A DNA stretch of 19,890 nt from JBEBSD01 sp040394475 (GTDB taxonomy: Bacteria; Bacteroidota; Bacteroidia; Cytophagales; Spirosomataceae), in contig JBEBSD010000101.1 in the NCBI GenBank assembly GCA_040394475.1, positions 1 through 19,890 on the forward strand, given 5' to 3'. Under the pieces are notes generated by a model, which made no database searches, had not been told where the DNA came from, and saw nothing but the letters and a program-made list of their open reading frames with translations. The position numbers and the translations under genes were made by a program. This document shows, piece after piece, positions 1-7,130 of this stretch; within the stretch, counting starts at the first letter, position 1; each line of letters opens with the position of its first letter.

Positions 1-91
1 TGTTGGTCGTTCCCTGTTTCTCTTTAGACAATGATGCCGGGGATTGTGAGACGGGTTGGTTCTTAGTCGGCAATAGCCTGAAAAGCCTACG
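1..91. other. Unassigned window edge
   Basis: No gene can be supported here. The forward frames close within about 35 bases or run straight into the heptamer array, and nothing on the reverse strand resembles a conserved protein. It could be the spacer after a gene lying outside the window. Confidence 0.4.
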
Positions 92-213
92 CCCGTTCCC
101 CATTCCCCAAACCCCATTCCCTAAAACCTATTCCCCAAACCCCATTCCCCAAACCCCATTCCCTAAAACCCATTCCCTAAAACCAAAAACCTAAAACCCC
201 ATTCCCCTAAAAC
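92..213. repeat. Heptamer array A1 (CCCATTC / CCTAAAA / CCCAAAC)
   Basis: A tandem array with a strict 7-base period. From 92 to 196 there are 15 in-phase units, mostly alternating CCCATTC with CCCAAAC or CCTAAAA. Two 8-base units then break the phase before a last CTAAAAC copy at 207-213. Read on the minus strand, that copy is GTTTTAG and supplies both the last codon (TTT) and the TAG stop of the sensor kinase. The array therefore starts inside the kinase's 3' end. It is not CRISPR, because there are no unique spacers. Confidence 0.9.
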
Positions 214-1529
214 TGCAGGATAAACGTACTTCCCGTCCCTTCGCGGCTATCGACTACAATGGAGCCCCCGTGCAGCAGCATGATCTGTTTACTCAGGGTC
301 AGTCCCACGCCGCTTCCTTTTTTCCTGGTAGTAAAAAACGGGATAAAAATATGCTCCTTCAATTCTTCCGGAATCCCTTTGCCATTGTCACTCACCCGGA
401 TTTCCAGTTTATCGTCCCGGAGTCTGGCACTCAGACTGATAACCGGCCCCGGCACATTCCTGACGGCCTCTATCGCATTGAGCGTCAGGTTCAGCAGCAC
501 CTGCTCCATCAGGCTCACATCCAGCTCATACGCTAACTGCGGTTCTTTCAGAATAATATCGATGTCGATCTTCTTTTCCAGCAGCGTCGGCTCCAGTAAC
601 GTGCAGACATTCTCGAATAATTCCGAAATGTATACTTTTTCTTGATGCAGCCGGGAGACCTTATTGAGAGAGCGGTACGACTGTGCAAACCGGAGGAGCC
701 CGTGGCATCTCCGCTGAATGGTGCTGATCCCCAGGCGTATATCGTCCAGCTCCTCTCCCTGGGGAGGTTTCTCCAGCCGCGTACCGATTGTTCCGGCCAG
801 TGAGGAAATCGGCGCGATCGAATTCATGATTTCATGTGTCAGTACGCTCAGGAGCCGCTGCCAGGCCTGTGTTTCGGTCTTATCGATGGTATCATTTACA
901 TTTTGATACATGACCATCCGAAACTGTCCTTCAGCCGTATTGAAATCCTTGGCCAGCAACAGTATTTTCACCGGTCCGTTGGCCGAAGGAACGGTCCGCA
1001 ATACCTGATTCCCCACCGTCAGCCCGGATGTTTCAGCATACAAATCCGGATTTCGCTTCCGCAGTCCCGCCAGTCCTTTCAGGAACGGAATACCAAACAA
1101 CCGCTTGAAGGAGTCGTTAAGCCAGACAATCTGGCCATCGGTGCGGTTATACGACAAAATCCCGGTATCGACCACGTCCAGCAAATGCTGCAAATACTGG
1201 AAGTGTATTTCCCTTTCTTTGCTGATTTCCTTAAACACCTTGTTTATCTCGTTAAAGGCCCTTCTCATTTCCATTTCTTCTACCGGAGCCGATGCCAGGG
1301 GATAATACCTGGTAAAATCCCGGAAACGCACCGCTTCGGAAAAATCATGAAGCTCTCTGTAAACCTTATACTGCCACTTCGACAGGTCATAAATCAGCAC
1401 CAGCAGCAGCGGAATCACCAACGTCAGCCAGGAAGGCTTCCCCGTACTGTATACCCACACGCCTGCACCGGTCGTTGCCAGCAAAAGCACAATCCGGAGC
1501 ATGAATTGGGAGAGCCAGCGACCACTCAT
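207..1529 (-). CDS. Membrane-bound sensor histidine kinase (NtrY/NtrB-like, PAS-containing)
   Basis: This is the kinase of a two-component pair and should autophosphorylate on histidine and pass phosphate to the adjacent regulator. The 440-aa protein has two N-terminal membrane segments (about 9-27 and 33-47) with only a short loop between them. A linker and a PAS-like region follow (about 110-215, with NRTDGQIVWLNDSFKRLFG). Next come the H-box LTHEIMNSIAP (phospho-acceptor His232), the N-box NLTLNAIEA (347-355), the G1 box DNGKGIP (381-387) and the G2 box KGSGVGLTLS (404-413). All catalytic motifs are intact. The tiny periplasmic loop suggests sensing within the membrane or cytoplasm rather than by a large external domain. 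The ATG at 1529 overlaps the regulator's TGA as TGATG, so translation is probably coupled. Its TAG stop lies in a heptamer repeat copy. The sensed signal is unknown. Confidence 0.93.
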   Translation of the reverse strand: MSGRWLSQFMLRIVLLLATTGAGVWVYSTGKPSWLTLVIPLLLVLIYDLSKWQYKVYRELHDFSEAVRFRDFTRYYPLASAPVEEMEMRRAFNEINKVFKEISKEREIHFQYLQHLLDVVDTGILSYNRTDGQIVWLNDSFKRLFGIPFLKGLAGLRKRNPDLYAETSGLTVGNQVLRTVPSANGPVKILLLAKDFNTAEGQFRMVMYQNVNDTIDKTETQAWQRLLSVLTHEIMNSIAPISSLAGTIGTRLEKPPQGEELDDIRLGISTIQRRCHGLLRFAQSYRSLNKVSRLHQEKVYISELFENVCTLLEPTLLEKKIDIDIILKEPQLAYELDVSLMEQVLLNLTLNAIEAVRNVPGPVISLSARLRDDKLEIRVSDNGKGIPEELKEHIFIPFFTTRKKGSGVGLTLSKQIMLLHGGSIVVDSREGTGSTFILQF

Positions 1530-2872
1530 CAGATATCATATTTATTAAGCCTGCGATACAAGGCTGTACGCGTAATTCCCAGCTCACGGGCGGCTTTACT
1601 GATATTTCCCTGGTATTTTTCAATTACATGTTTAATGGTTACCCGTTCCAGTTCCAGCAAATTGGTATCCGTCTGCACGCGGTCTTCCTTTTTCTCCAGC
1701 GGCGAAAAAATAACATCGGACGCCGTGATCACCTCGCCGTCGGCCATGATTACCGCACGCTCTATACTGTACTGCAACTCCCGGACATTTCCGGGGAAAT
1801 GGTACTGCCGGAGCTTCTGGAGCGCCATCGGATCAAATCCATTAAATGATTTAAAATACTTCTGGTTATAAACCCCTAAGAAATGATTGGCCAGCAACAC
1901 TACATCCTCCCCGCGTTCCCGGAGCGGCGGCACCCGTACTTCCACGGTATTGATCCGGTAAATAAGGTCTTTGCGGAAGTACTTTTCATCACCCAGGGTC
2001 TCAAGGGGGACGTTTGTGGCGCAAACCAGCCGGATATCCACCGGCTGCGGCACATTGCTGCCGAGCGGCACCACTTGCCTGTTCTGCAAGGCACTCAGCA
2101 ATTTCGCCTGTTGCTGCAGGGAAATATTGCCGATTTCATCCAAAAACAACGTACCGCCCTGCGCTGCCAGGAACCGGCCTTCCCTGTCTTCCCGCGCATC
2201 GGTAAAGGCTCCCTTTTTATAGCCGAACAACTCACTTTCGAAAAGTGAATCCGTAAGCGCTCCTACGTCTACTTTTACAAAGGGGTTGTCTTTCCGGAGC
2301 GACAACCGGTGTAAGGCCGAGGCGATGATATCCTTACCGGTGCCGTTTTCTCCCAAAATCAGGACATTGGCATCGGTCGGAGCTATTTTCTGAATCTTTA
2401 TCAGCAGTTCACGTATCACATCGGATGCCCCGGTCAGCTCCGAAAGTTCCGCTCCGGGCGTCTTGCTGCGAACCGGCTTCTTTCCTTTTTCCAGGAGGAT
2501 CTCCTGCAGGATTGCTTCCAGCCGGTCATTTTTCCAAGGCTTGACCACAAAATCGGTAGCGCCTTGTTTTAACGAGGTAACAGCGAGGTCAATAGCGCCG
2601 TAGGCCGTAATCATCACCACCGGAAGCTCCTTGTCGATATCCCGGATACGCTTCAGCCAGAACAGGCCTTCGTTGCCGGTATGGACGACACTCCTGAAGT
2701 TCATATCCAGCAGGACCAGGTGCACTGTTTCCCGGAATAAGATAGCAGGGATCTTCTCAGGATTTCTTTCGGTAATGACTTTTCCGACCTTAGGTTTTAA
2801 CAATAAGGCTACTGCCGTCAACAAATCGGCATCGTCGTCTACTACTAAAACCGTACTTTGCTTTAACTTCAT
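1529..2872 (-). CDS. Sigma54-dependent NtrC-family response regulator
   Basis: A transcription activator working with RNA polymerase carrying sigma54. Residue numbers count from an upstream in-frame GTG at 2881; subtract 3 for the ATG at 2872 used here. The receiver covers about 10-130 (DDD 15-17, phospho-acceptor Asp59, Lys114). The AAA+ domain covers about 147-380: Walker A GENGTGKD (177-184), the sigma54-contact loop as GAFTDA (224-229) instead of GAFTGA, Walker B GGTLFLDEI (242-250), and the arginine-finger region RKDLIYRINTVEVR. A Fis-type helix-turn-helix is at about 425-446 (NISKAARELGITRTALYRRL). I chose the ATG because it starts four residues before the usual KQSTVLVVDDD opening. The GTG lies right after an AGGAA and cannot be excluded. 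The gene sits between tolC and the kinase, and its likely targets are the palindromes at 4418-4454. Confidence 0.94.
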   Translation of the reverse strand: MKLKQSTVLVVDDDADLLTAVALLLKPKVGKVITERNPEKIPAILFRETVHLVLLDMNFRSVVHTGNEGLFWLKRIRDIDKELPVVMITAYGAIDLAVTSLKQGATDFVVKPWKNDRLEAILQEILLEKGKKPVRSKTPGAELSELTGASDVIRELLIKIQKIAPTDANVLILGENGTGKDIIASALHRLSLRKDNPFVKVDVGALTDSLFESELFGYKKGAFTDAREDREGRFLAAQGGTLFLDEIGNISLQQQAKLLSALQNRQVVPLGSNVPQPVDIRLVCATNVPLETLGDEKYFRKDLIYRINTVEVRVPPLRERGEDVVLLANHFLGVYNQKYFKSFNGFDPMALQKLRQYHFPGNVRELQYSIERAVIMADGEVITASDVIFSPLEKKEDRVQTDTNLLELERVTIKHVIEKYQGNISKAARELGITRTALYRRLNKYDI

Positions 2873-2955
2873 AGGGATCACATTTCCTGCCTTATCGAAT
2901 ATTACTCAAATCTAAAACCTTCGGACAGCAGAATAAGCAGGTTAGGCAAAACTTT
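2873..2955. other. Spacer between tolC-like gene and regulator
   Basis: A short AT-rich gap with no tandem repeat. It contains one CGGACA, identical to a half-site of the palindromes at 4418-4454, but the opposite arm is missing. No terminator hairpin was seen, so co-transcription of the three minus-strand genes is plausible. Confidence 0.45.
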
Positions 2956-4320
2956 TTATTGCTGCCCGCTTACCGGCGCTTCCGGATACCAGGGAAGGCT
3001 CCCCTGGTAATAACTGGTCAGCAGTTCCTGTAAACGCAAGGCATACCAGGCCATCAGCCGGTTGGATTGCGCGGTTTCGTAATTATTCTTCGCCGTCAGG
3101 AACAGCGCGGAATGCAAATCCCCTGCTTCAAACCGAACCTGCGCTACCCGGAAAGAGGCCTCAAAATTTTGCTCCTGCTCCCGGAAACTCTGATAGCTCC
3201 TGCCCGCAGTTTCCAGGTCCAGCAAGTTTTGGACAACTGCTCTTTGCAAATCATGCAGCCGCGCCTGTTCCTGATCTTCCGCTTCCCGGAGGGCCAGTTT
3301 GGCACGTGACAGGTTATTTTTTACGAGAAATCCATTGGTAAGCGGTATTGTAAGACTAAAAGACACATACCGCCCGATATTACCCCGTGCCTGGTCGAGA
3401 TAGCTGTTTTCGGCATTACTCGAATACGTACTTTCAAAACCGGCTCCCGCGCTGATCCGGGGAACAAATCCGGAACGGATTGTCCGGATGTTCTGCAGCG
3501 CCTCGACCTTACGGTATTGCGCTGCCTGAATAAGCGGCAACCGGTGGCTGGCGGCATCAAAAAGAGACTCCGCCCGAAGAGCCGTAGTATCCGGCGACCA
3601 GGACAGCGACAGGGGTTGGAGTTTCAGGGAAGCCATTTCCGGCACATTCAGTAATTTCCCCAGTGCATTCAAGGTTTGCTGGTATGTCTGCCGGATCCGG
3701 TACAACGCATTTTCGTCTCCCGCCAGCTGTGCCTTCAGGTCATAATAATCTGCCGGGGAGACGGCCCCGGAACGGTGGAGGTCTTCTGTCCGCTTCAGCT
3801 GCTGGGCCGTCACTTCCAGCCGCCGGTCCTGTTGCGCTTCCATATCCCTGGCAGTCAGCACCTGCACATAGGCCAGCATAACTTCCAGCATCAGCTGCTC
3901 CCGAAAAGCATCTTCTTCTGCTTCTGCCGCCTGGCTGGCGGTCGCCTGCTGCCGGATTCGACGGAGGTTGGCCAAACCATCAAACAGGATCATCGAACCG
4001 CTTATATAAGGATTTCCGGACGTAAATTGCTGGTTGTAGTACTGGTTAGTGGCCGGGTCTATCCGGCGGCCGTAGCTCAGGTTATGCCCCCACCCGGCCT
4101 GAACAGAAGGTAATGCCATATACAGCGCCTCTTTCCTATCGGTTCCGGCCCGTTGGGTAGCGTAAGTCATCCGCCGGGCTTCCGGGTTATTCTGCAAGGC
4201 TATCCGGATACAGTCTTCCAGCGATAAAGAATCATTTCCCGCCTGTGCAAAACAGGCGCCGGTACTATAATAGTAATACATCAGGGCCAACAGCAGCCGG
4301 ATGATACAAGGGATTTTCAT
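2956..4320 (-). CDS. TolC-family outer membrane efflux protein
   Basis: The outer-membrane channel of a tripartite efflux pump, exporting substrates handed on by the adaptor and inner-membrane transporter. The 454-aa protein begins MKIPCIIRLLLALMYYYY, a signal peptide with likely cleavage near ACFA/Q (about residue 25). A Cys at 23 leaves a weak possibility of a lipoprotein, though the lipobox is poor. The mature part opens SLSLEDCIRIALQNNPE, the classic start of an outer-membrane efflux repeat. Long Gln/Ala/Glu-rich helices follow in two halves, as expected for the 12-strand/alpha-barrel fold, and the length is typical. An in-frame TTG at 4347 would add nine residues ahead of the signal peptide and is rejected in favour of the ATG at 4320. 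It is the first gene of the minus-strand operon and divergent from the adaptor. Confidence 0.93.
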   Translation of the reverse strand: MKIPCIIRLLLALMYYYYSTGACFAQAGNDSLSLEDCIRIALQNNPEARRMTYATQRAGTDRKEALYMALPSVQAGWGHNLSYGRRIDPATNQYYNQQFTSGNPYISGSMILFDGLANLRRIRQQATASQAAEAEEDAFREQLMLEVMLAYVQVLTARDMEAQQDRRLEVTAQQLKRTEDLHRSGAVSPADYYDLKAQLAGDENALYRIRQTYQQTLNALGKLLNVPEMASLKLQPLSLSWSPDTTALRAESLFDAASHRLPLIQAAQYRKVEALQNIRTIRSGFVPRISAGAGFESTYSSNAENSYLDQARGNIGRYVSFSLTIPLTNGFLVKNNLSRAKLALREAEDQEQARLHDLQRAVVQNLLDLETAGRSYQSFREQEQNFEASFRVAQVRFEAGDLHSALFLTAKNNYETAQSNRLMAWYALRLQELLTSYYQGSLPWYPEAPVSGQQ

Positions 4321-4401
4321 TTTCTTATTGGTTTTACCTGTTAGCAATCACAATGTATACCAAACCCACCAACAGTCTGCTAATCAATTCATTAAGCATA
4401 A

Positions 4402-4417
4402 TGGCACCTGACCGGCC
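4402..4417 (+). promoter_or_regulatory. -24-like TGGCAC element, upstream copy
   Basis: TGGCAC is followed, at the GG-N10-GC spacing of sigma54 promoters, by an invariant-type GC at 4415-4416. The rest of the -12 box is CGGC instead of TTGC. It lies immediately upstream of the first palindrome, an odd place for an enhancer-dependent promoter. Weak candidate. Confidence 0.25.
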
Positions 4418-4433
4418 TGTCCGCAAGCGGACA
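4418..4433. promoter_or_regulatory. Operator/enhancer palindrome 1 (TGTCCGC-AA-GCGGACA)
   Basis: A perfect inverted repeat with 7-base arms and a 2-base centre. It shares the outer pattern TGTCCG-N4-CGGACA with palindrome 2, and their centres are 21 bp apart, about two helical turns. Paired dyads placed like this are typical binding sites for dimers of NtrC-family activators. The regulator encoded beside it is the obvious candidate, but binding is inferred. Confidence 0.72.
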
Positions 4434-4438
4434 AAAAG

Positions 4439-4454
4439 TGTCCGATTTCGGACA
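4439..4454. promoter_or_regulatory. Operator/enhancer palindrome 2 (TGTCCGA-TT-TCGGACA)
   Basis: A perfect 7-base-arm inverted repeat with a 2-base centre, differing from palindrome 1 only at the innermost positions. The compensating changes C/G to A/T in the arms keep the symmetry, which argues for a selected protein-binding site rather than a chance repeat or simple duplication. Confidence 0.72.
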
Positions 4455-4506
4455 GGAAGCTTGCCTGTTTCAACACGAAGCTACTGATACACAGCCATTT
4501 GAATTA

Positions 4507-4523
4507 CTGGCACAGGATTCTTA
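4507..4523 (+). promoter_or_regulatory. -24-like CTGGCAC element ahead of adaptor gene
   Basis: CTGGCACAG matches the -24 half of a sigma54 promoter, lies about 60 bp downstream of the palindromes and 26 bp before the adaptor ATG. The expected -12 half at the correct spacing reads TCTT, lacking the near-invariant GC. A TTGC is present at 4526-4529 but 7 bp too far. Position is right, sequence is incomplete. Confidence 0.3.
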
Positions 4524-4548
4524 AGTTGCTCAGCAAACAAAGAGTAAA

Positions 4549-5799
4549 ATGGATCGCGCATTACCCCAAAAATTTTGGAACCGGAGACGGCTGACACTCA
4601 CAGGAGGAGTTGCCGCCCTGATACTATTAATAGGAAGCAGTTATTTTTTTACGTCGGGAAACAGCCGGCTGAATGTCAAACGGGAACGGATTACGATTTC
4701 CGAAGTACGGGAGGGGGTGTTCCAGGAGTTTATCCCTGTAAACGGATCGGTACTTCCCATATCAAGTATCTTCCTGGACGCTTCCGTGGGCGGGCGGATA
4801 GAAGAAAAATACGTGGAAGACGGGACCTTCATGAAAAAGGGGGATCCTATCCTGCGCCTTTCCAACACGGATCTGGAGCTCAGCCTGATCAATCAGGAAA
4901 CACAGGTACTCAACCTGCTGACCCAGTCCCGGATTGCACAGACCAATGCCCAGCAGGTTTCCATCAACAACCGCAATCAGATGGCAGATGTGGAAAATGC
5001 ACTTAGGGAGGCGGAACGTATTTTTACGCTGAACAAACACTTGTATGAAGAAAAAGCCATTGGTTCCCAGGAGTATCAAAAGGCATTGAATGACTATAAT
5101 TACCAACGCAAAAGAAAAGAGCTGACCCAACAGATACTCAGCCAGGACTCGGTGTCCACGGCGCAGTACCTGGAACAAAGTCAACAAACCTATGACCGTA
5201 CCCGGAGCGCGCTGACGTTAATGCAGCGGAAAGTAGGAGATCTGGTGGTACGGGCGCCGGTAGACGGCCAGCTGACTTCCTTTGATGCGGAAATCGGACA
5301 AAACAAAAACGCCGGGGAACGGCTCGGGCAGCTGGATGTCGTGACGGGCTTCAAGGTGCGTGTCGACGTTGACGAACATTACATTTCCCGGATCTTCCAG
5401 GGATTGGAAGGCAAAGCCACTGTATCGGGAAAATCCTATACGCTTCGTATTAAGAAAGTGTATACACAGGTACAAAGCGGGCGTTTTCAGGTGGATATGG
5501 AATTCGAGGGCCCCCGGCCGGAAAGTATCCGCAGAGGGCAGACCCTCCAGATCCGCCTGGCGCTGAGCGACGAAACCCAGGCGCTGCTGCTTGCCAAAGG
5601 AGGCTTCTACCAGCAAACGGGAGGTAACTGGGTATTCAAACTTGGCCAGGATGGTGAAACAGCCTACAAAGCAGACATACAGCTGGGCCGGCAAAACCCG
5701 GAATACTACGAGGTGATCTCTGGCCTGAAACCGGGAGATCGTGTAATTACTTCCAGTTATGAGACGTATGACAGGGTGCAGGAGTTGAGGGTGGAGTAA
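4549..5799 (+). CDS. Periplasmic adaptor (HlyD/RND-type membrane fusion protein)
   Basis: It bridges an inner-membrane transporter to the TolC channel. The 416-aa protein has one N-terminal membrane anchor at about 16-35 after a basic stretch (NRRR). The first lipoyl half is at about 73-103 (GGRIEEKYVEDGTFMKKGDPIL), then a long alpha-hairpin/coiled coil (about 105-228). The second lipoyl half (about 229-262) has the hallmark VVRAPVDGQLTSF. A beta-barrel (about 268-340) and a membrane-proximal domain (about 345-416, GLKPGDRVITS) complete it. The order and length fit MacA/AcrA-like adaptors of ABC pumps. It is divergent from the TolC gene, whose product is its likely partner, and precedes the ATPase and permeases. 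The 616-bp gap before the ATPase, holding an antisense gene and two repeat arrays, probably interrupts an ancestral adaptor-ATPase-permease operon. A heptamer array starts one base after its TAA. Confidence 0.93.
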   Translation: MDRALPQKFWNRRRLTLTGGVAALILLIGSSYFFTSGNSRLNVKRERITISEVREGVFQEFIPVNGSVLPISSIFLDASVGGRIEEKYVEDGTFMKKGDPILRLSNTDLELSLINQETQVLNLLTQSRIAQTNAQQVSINNRNQMADVENALREAERIFTLNKHLYEEKAIGSQEYQKALNDYNYQRKRKELTQQILSQDSVSTAQYLEQSQQTYDRTRSALTLMQRKVGDLVVRAPVDGQLTSFDAEIGQNKNAGERLGQLDVVTGFKVRVDVDEHYISRIFQGLEGKATVSGKSYTLRIKKVYTQVQSGRFQVDMEFEGPRPESIRRGQTLQIRLALSDETQALLLAKGGFYQQTGGNWVFKLGQDGETAYKADIQLGRQNPEYYEVISGLKPGDRVITSSYETYDRVQELRVE

Positions 5800-5800
5800 G

Positions 5801-5835
5801 GTTTTAGGTGTTAGGTTTTAGGTTTTAGGTTTTAG
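5801..5835. repeat. Heptamer array A2 (GTTTTAG)
   Basis: Five tandem heptamers, four GTTTTAG or equivalent and one GTGTTAG, starting one base after the adaptor stop. The unit is the reverse complement of the CTAAAAC register of arrays A1 and A3, so A2 and A3 flank the four-helix-bundle gene as inverted copies. Confidence 0.88.
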
Positions 5836-5853
5836 GTGTGTTGGGCTGGTAGT

Positions 5854-6207
5854 TTAGTTTTTAATGGATTTGATAAAAGCAAAGAGCATTTTTCGTATTT
5901 CTGAGATATCAATCTGTAGTTCGAGATAGGTGAGATCAGAAATAAAACCTAGATCTTTTGACAACATAATATGGCAATCAAGTTCAGAGGCAGAACCGGA
6001 GGCAATGATAAGATGGCGCTTAAATTGCAAATTGCTTTCATAGCCACAACCTTCCGCAATGTTAGCAGGAATAGAGACACAGGATCGACGGATTTGTGCA
6101 GTCAACCCAAAACTTTCTTCCTTGGGAAAAGAGGAGGTCGCCTTATAAACCAGTATAGTGAGTGCATAGCTTTTTTGCCAAATAAGAAGCTCCCTGAAAT
6201 CGCGCAT
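5854..6207 (-). CDS. Four-helix-bundle protein, 23S rRNA intervening-sequence family
   Basis: A 117-aa protein with the hallmarks of the small four-helix-bundle family first known from intervening sequences in 23S rRNA genes: FRELLIWQKSYAL at the start, FPKEESFGLTAQIRR (about 27-41), the signature SIPANIAEG (45-53), then FKRHLIIASGSASELDCH (about 62-79). Family members lie alone in many Bacteroidota, cyanobacterial and planctomycete genomes and their cellular role is unknown. The related Avd proteins of diversity-generating retroelements act with a reverse transcriptase, but none is present here. The gene runs against its neighbours, looks more AT-rich than they do, and is bracketed by inverted arrays of one heptamer, all signs of a later insertion. 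ATG at 6207; length is normal for the family. Confidence 0.88.
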   Translation of the reverse strand: MRDFRELLIWQKSYALTILVYKATSSFPKEESFGLTAQIRRSCVSIPANIAEGCGYESNLQFKRHLIIASGSASELDCHIMLSKDLGFISDLTYLELQIDISEIRKMLFAFIKSIKN

Positions 6208-6342
6208 CGGATTTAAAAATTTTCAAGTGAAGGAATCTACAAATTAAGTATAGTAAAAGACAGGCCACTCTAAAAACGAGGTCCTAACAATACAGTAATA
6301 ACGCAAAACTTATTATCAGAAACAACCAAAACCAAAACCAAT
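6208..6342. other. AT-rich leader between four-helix gene and array A3
   Basis: About 135 bases, AT-rich, without a coding frame. It should hold the promoter of the minus-strand four-helix gene; no clear Bacteroidota TAnnTTTG/TTG pair was identified. The last part (from about 6321) decays into AACCAAAACC-like units that grade into the heptamer array. Confidence 0.4.
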
Positions 6343-6412
6343 ACCTAAAACCTAATACCTAAAAGCTAAAACCTAACAGCTAAAACCTAAAAGCTAATAC
6401 CTAAAAGCTAAA
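6343..6412. repeat. Heptamer array A3 (ACCTAAA / AGCTAAA)
   Basis: Ten unbroken heptamers, alternating ACCTAAW/C and AGCTAAW, ending three A's before the ATG of the ATPase gene. It occupies the whole 5' leader where ribosome-binding and promoter-proximal sequence would lie. Its purine/A-rich end (CTAAAAAAATG) may itself serve as the translation-initiation context. Confidence 0.9.
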
Positions 6413-6415
6413 AAA

Positions 6416-7090
6416 ATGATCAAAATCACTGACCTTCAAAAATTCTACCGCACCGAAGAGGTCGAAACCATTGCGCTTAACAGCCTTAGTATGCATGTCA
6501 GAGAGGGGGAATTTGTGGCGGTGATGGGGCCTTCGGGTTGCGGCAAATCTACCTTACTGAATATCATCGGGCTGCTCGACGACCTGGACGGCGGGAGCTA
6601 CCTGTTCAATGAAATTGAAGTTGCGCCGTTTAACGAACGTAAACGCTCCCAACTCCGTAAGCACCAGATCGGTTTCGTGTTTCAAAGCTTTAACCTGATT
6701 GATGAGCTTACGGTCTATGAAAACGTAGAACTGCCGCTGATCTATACCAAGGTGCCGGCAACTGAACGGAAACGCCGGGTAGAGGAGGTATTGGAAAAAG
6801 TACAGATCATGCACCGCAGGAACCATTTTCCCCAACAGCTGTCCGGCGGTCAGCAGCAACGCGTGGCCGTCGCCCGCGCAGTGGTAAACAATCCGAAGCT
6901 GATCCTGGCCGACGAACCTACCGGTAACCTGGATTCCAAAAACGGGAACGAAGTCATGCAATTGCTGACGGAGCTCAACGAGGCCGGCACGACGATTATT
7001 ATGGTCACTCACAGTGAGCACGATGCCAAATACGCCGACCGGGTAATCCGGATGCTCGACGGACAGGTGATTATGGAAACCGTGGGCTGA
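6416..7090 (+). CDS. ABC transporter ATP-binding protein, LolD/MacB family
   Basis: The nucleotide-binding subunit that powers FtsX/MacB-type permeases, on the cytoplasmic face of the inner membrane. In 224 aa all motifs are intact: Walker A GPSGCGKST (38-46), Q-loop Q90 (FVFQSFN), signature LSGGQQQRVAVARA (142-155), Walker B LILADEPTG (162-170, catalytic Glu167), D-loop NLDS (171-174) and switch His199 (VTHSE). The size and the IGLLDDLDGGSY segment are typical of LolD/MacB-like ATPases without a fused permease. It is the only ATPase in the window and directly precedes P1 (40-bp gap, no repeat), followed by four more permeases. It most likely drives P1 and may serve P2-P5. The ATG at 6416 abuts the heptamer array. 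Confidence 0.95.
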   Translation: MIKITDLQKFYRTEEVETIALNSLSMHVREGEFVAVMGPSGCGKSTLLNIIGLLDDLDGGSYLFNEIEVAPFNERKRSQLRKHQIGFVFQSFNLIDELTVYENVELPLIYTKVPATERKRRVEEVLEKVQIMHRRNHFPQQLSGGQQQRVAVARAVVNNPKLILADEPTGNLDSKNGNEVMQLLTELNEAGTTIIMVTHSEHDAKYADRVIRMLDGQVIMETVG

Positions 7091-7130
7091 CAGGCGCGCT
7101 CCTGCACACCCATCAAACCCCTGATAAAAA

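Larger units (their letters stand above)
4321..4548. promoter_or_regulatory. Divergent promoter/operator region, tolC-regulator-kinase versus adaptor
   Basis: This spacer lies between two head-to-head operons and should hold promoters for both. It contains the two palindromes described separately and two TGGCAC sequences resembling the -24 box of sigma54 promoters. There are no heptamer or GGGCGGAT repeats here, unlike almost all other gaps on the transporter side. The palindromes lie about 95-130 bp upstream of the adaptor ATG and about 100-135 bp from the tolC start, so one site could serve both directions. Confidence 0.7.

Noticed and set aside
3..194. Plus-strand 63-aa reading frame with repeated NPIPQTPFPKT-like peptide
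   Set aside because: It is translation of the heptamer array; the first third resembles no known protein and no start context supports it.
834..1871. 345-aa plus-strand reading frame
   Set aside because: It lies antisense across the kinase and regulator genes, which have complete catalytic motifs; the antisense product has no recognisable domain.
4321..4347. TTG start at 4347 adding nine residues to the TolC-like protein
   Set aside because: It would place a polar stretch before an otherwise ordinary signal peptide; the ATG at 4320 begins directly with MKIPCIIRLL.
5854..6207. Diversity-generating retroelement accessory (Avd)
   Set aside because: The protein family is related, but no reverse transcriptase, template repeat or variable repeat was found within the window.
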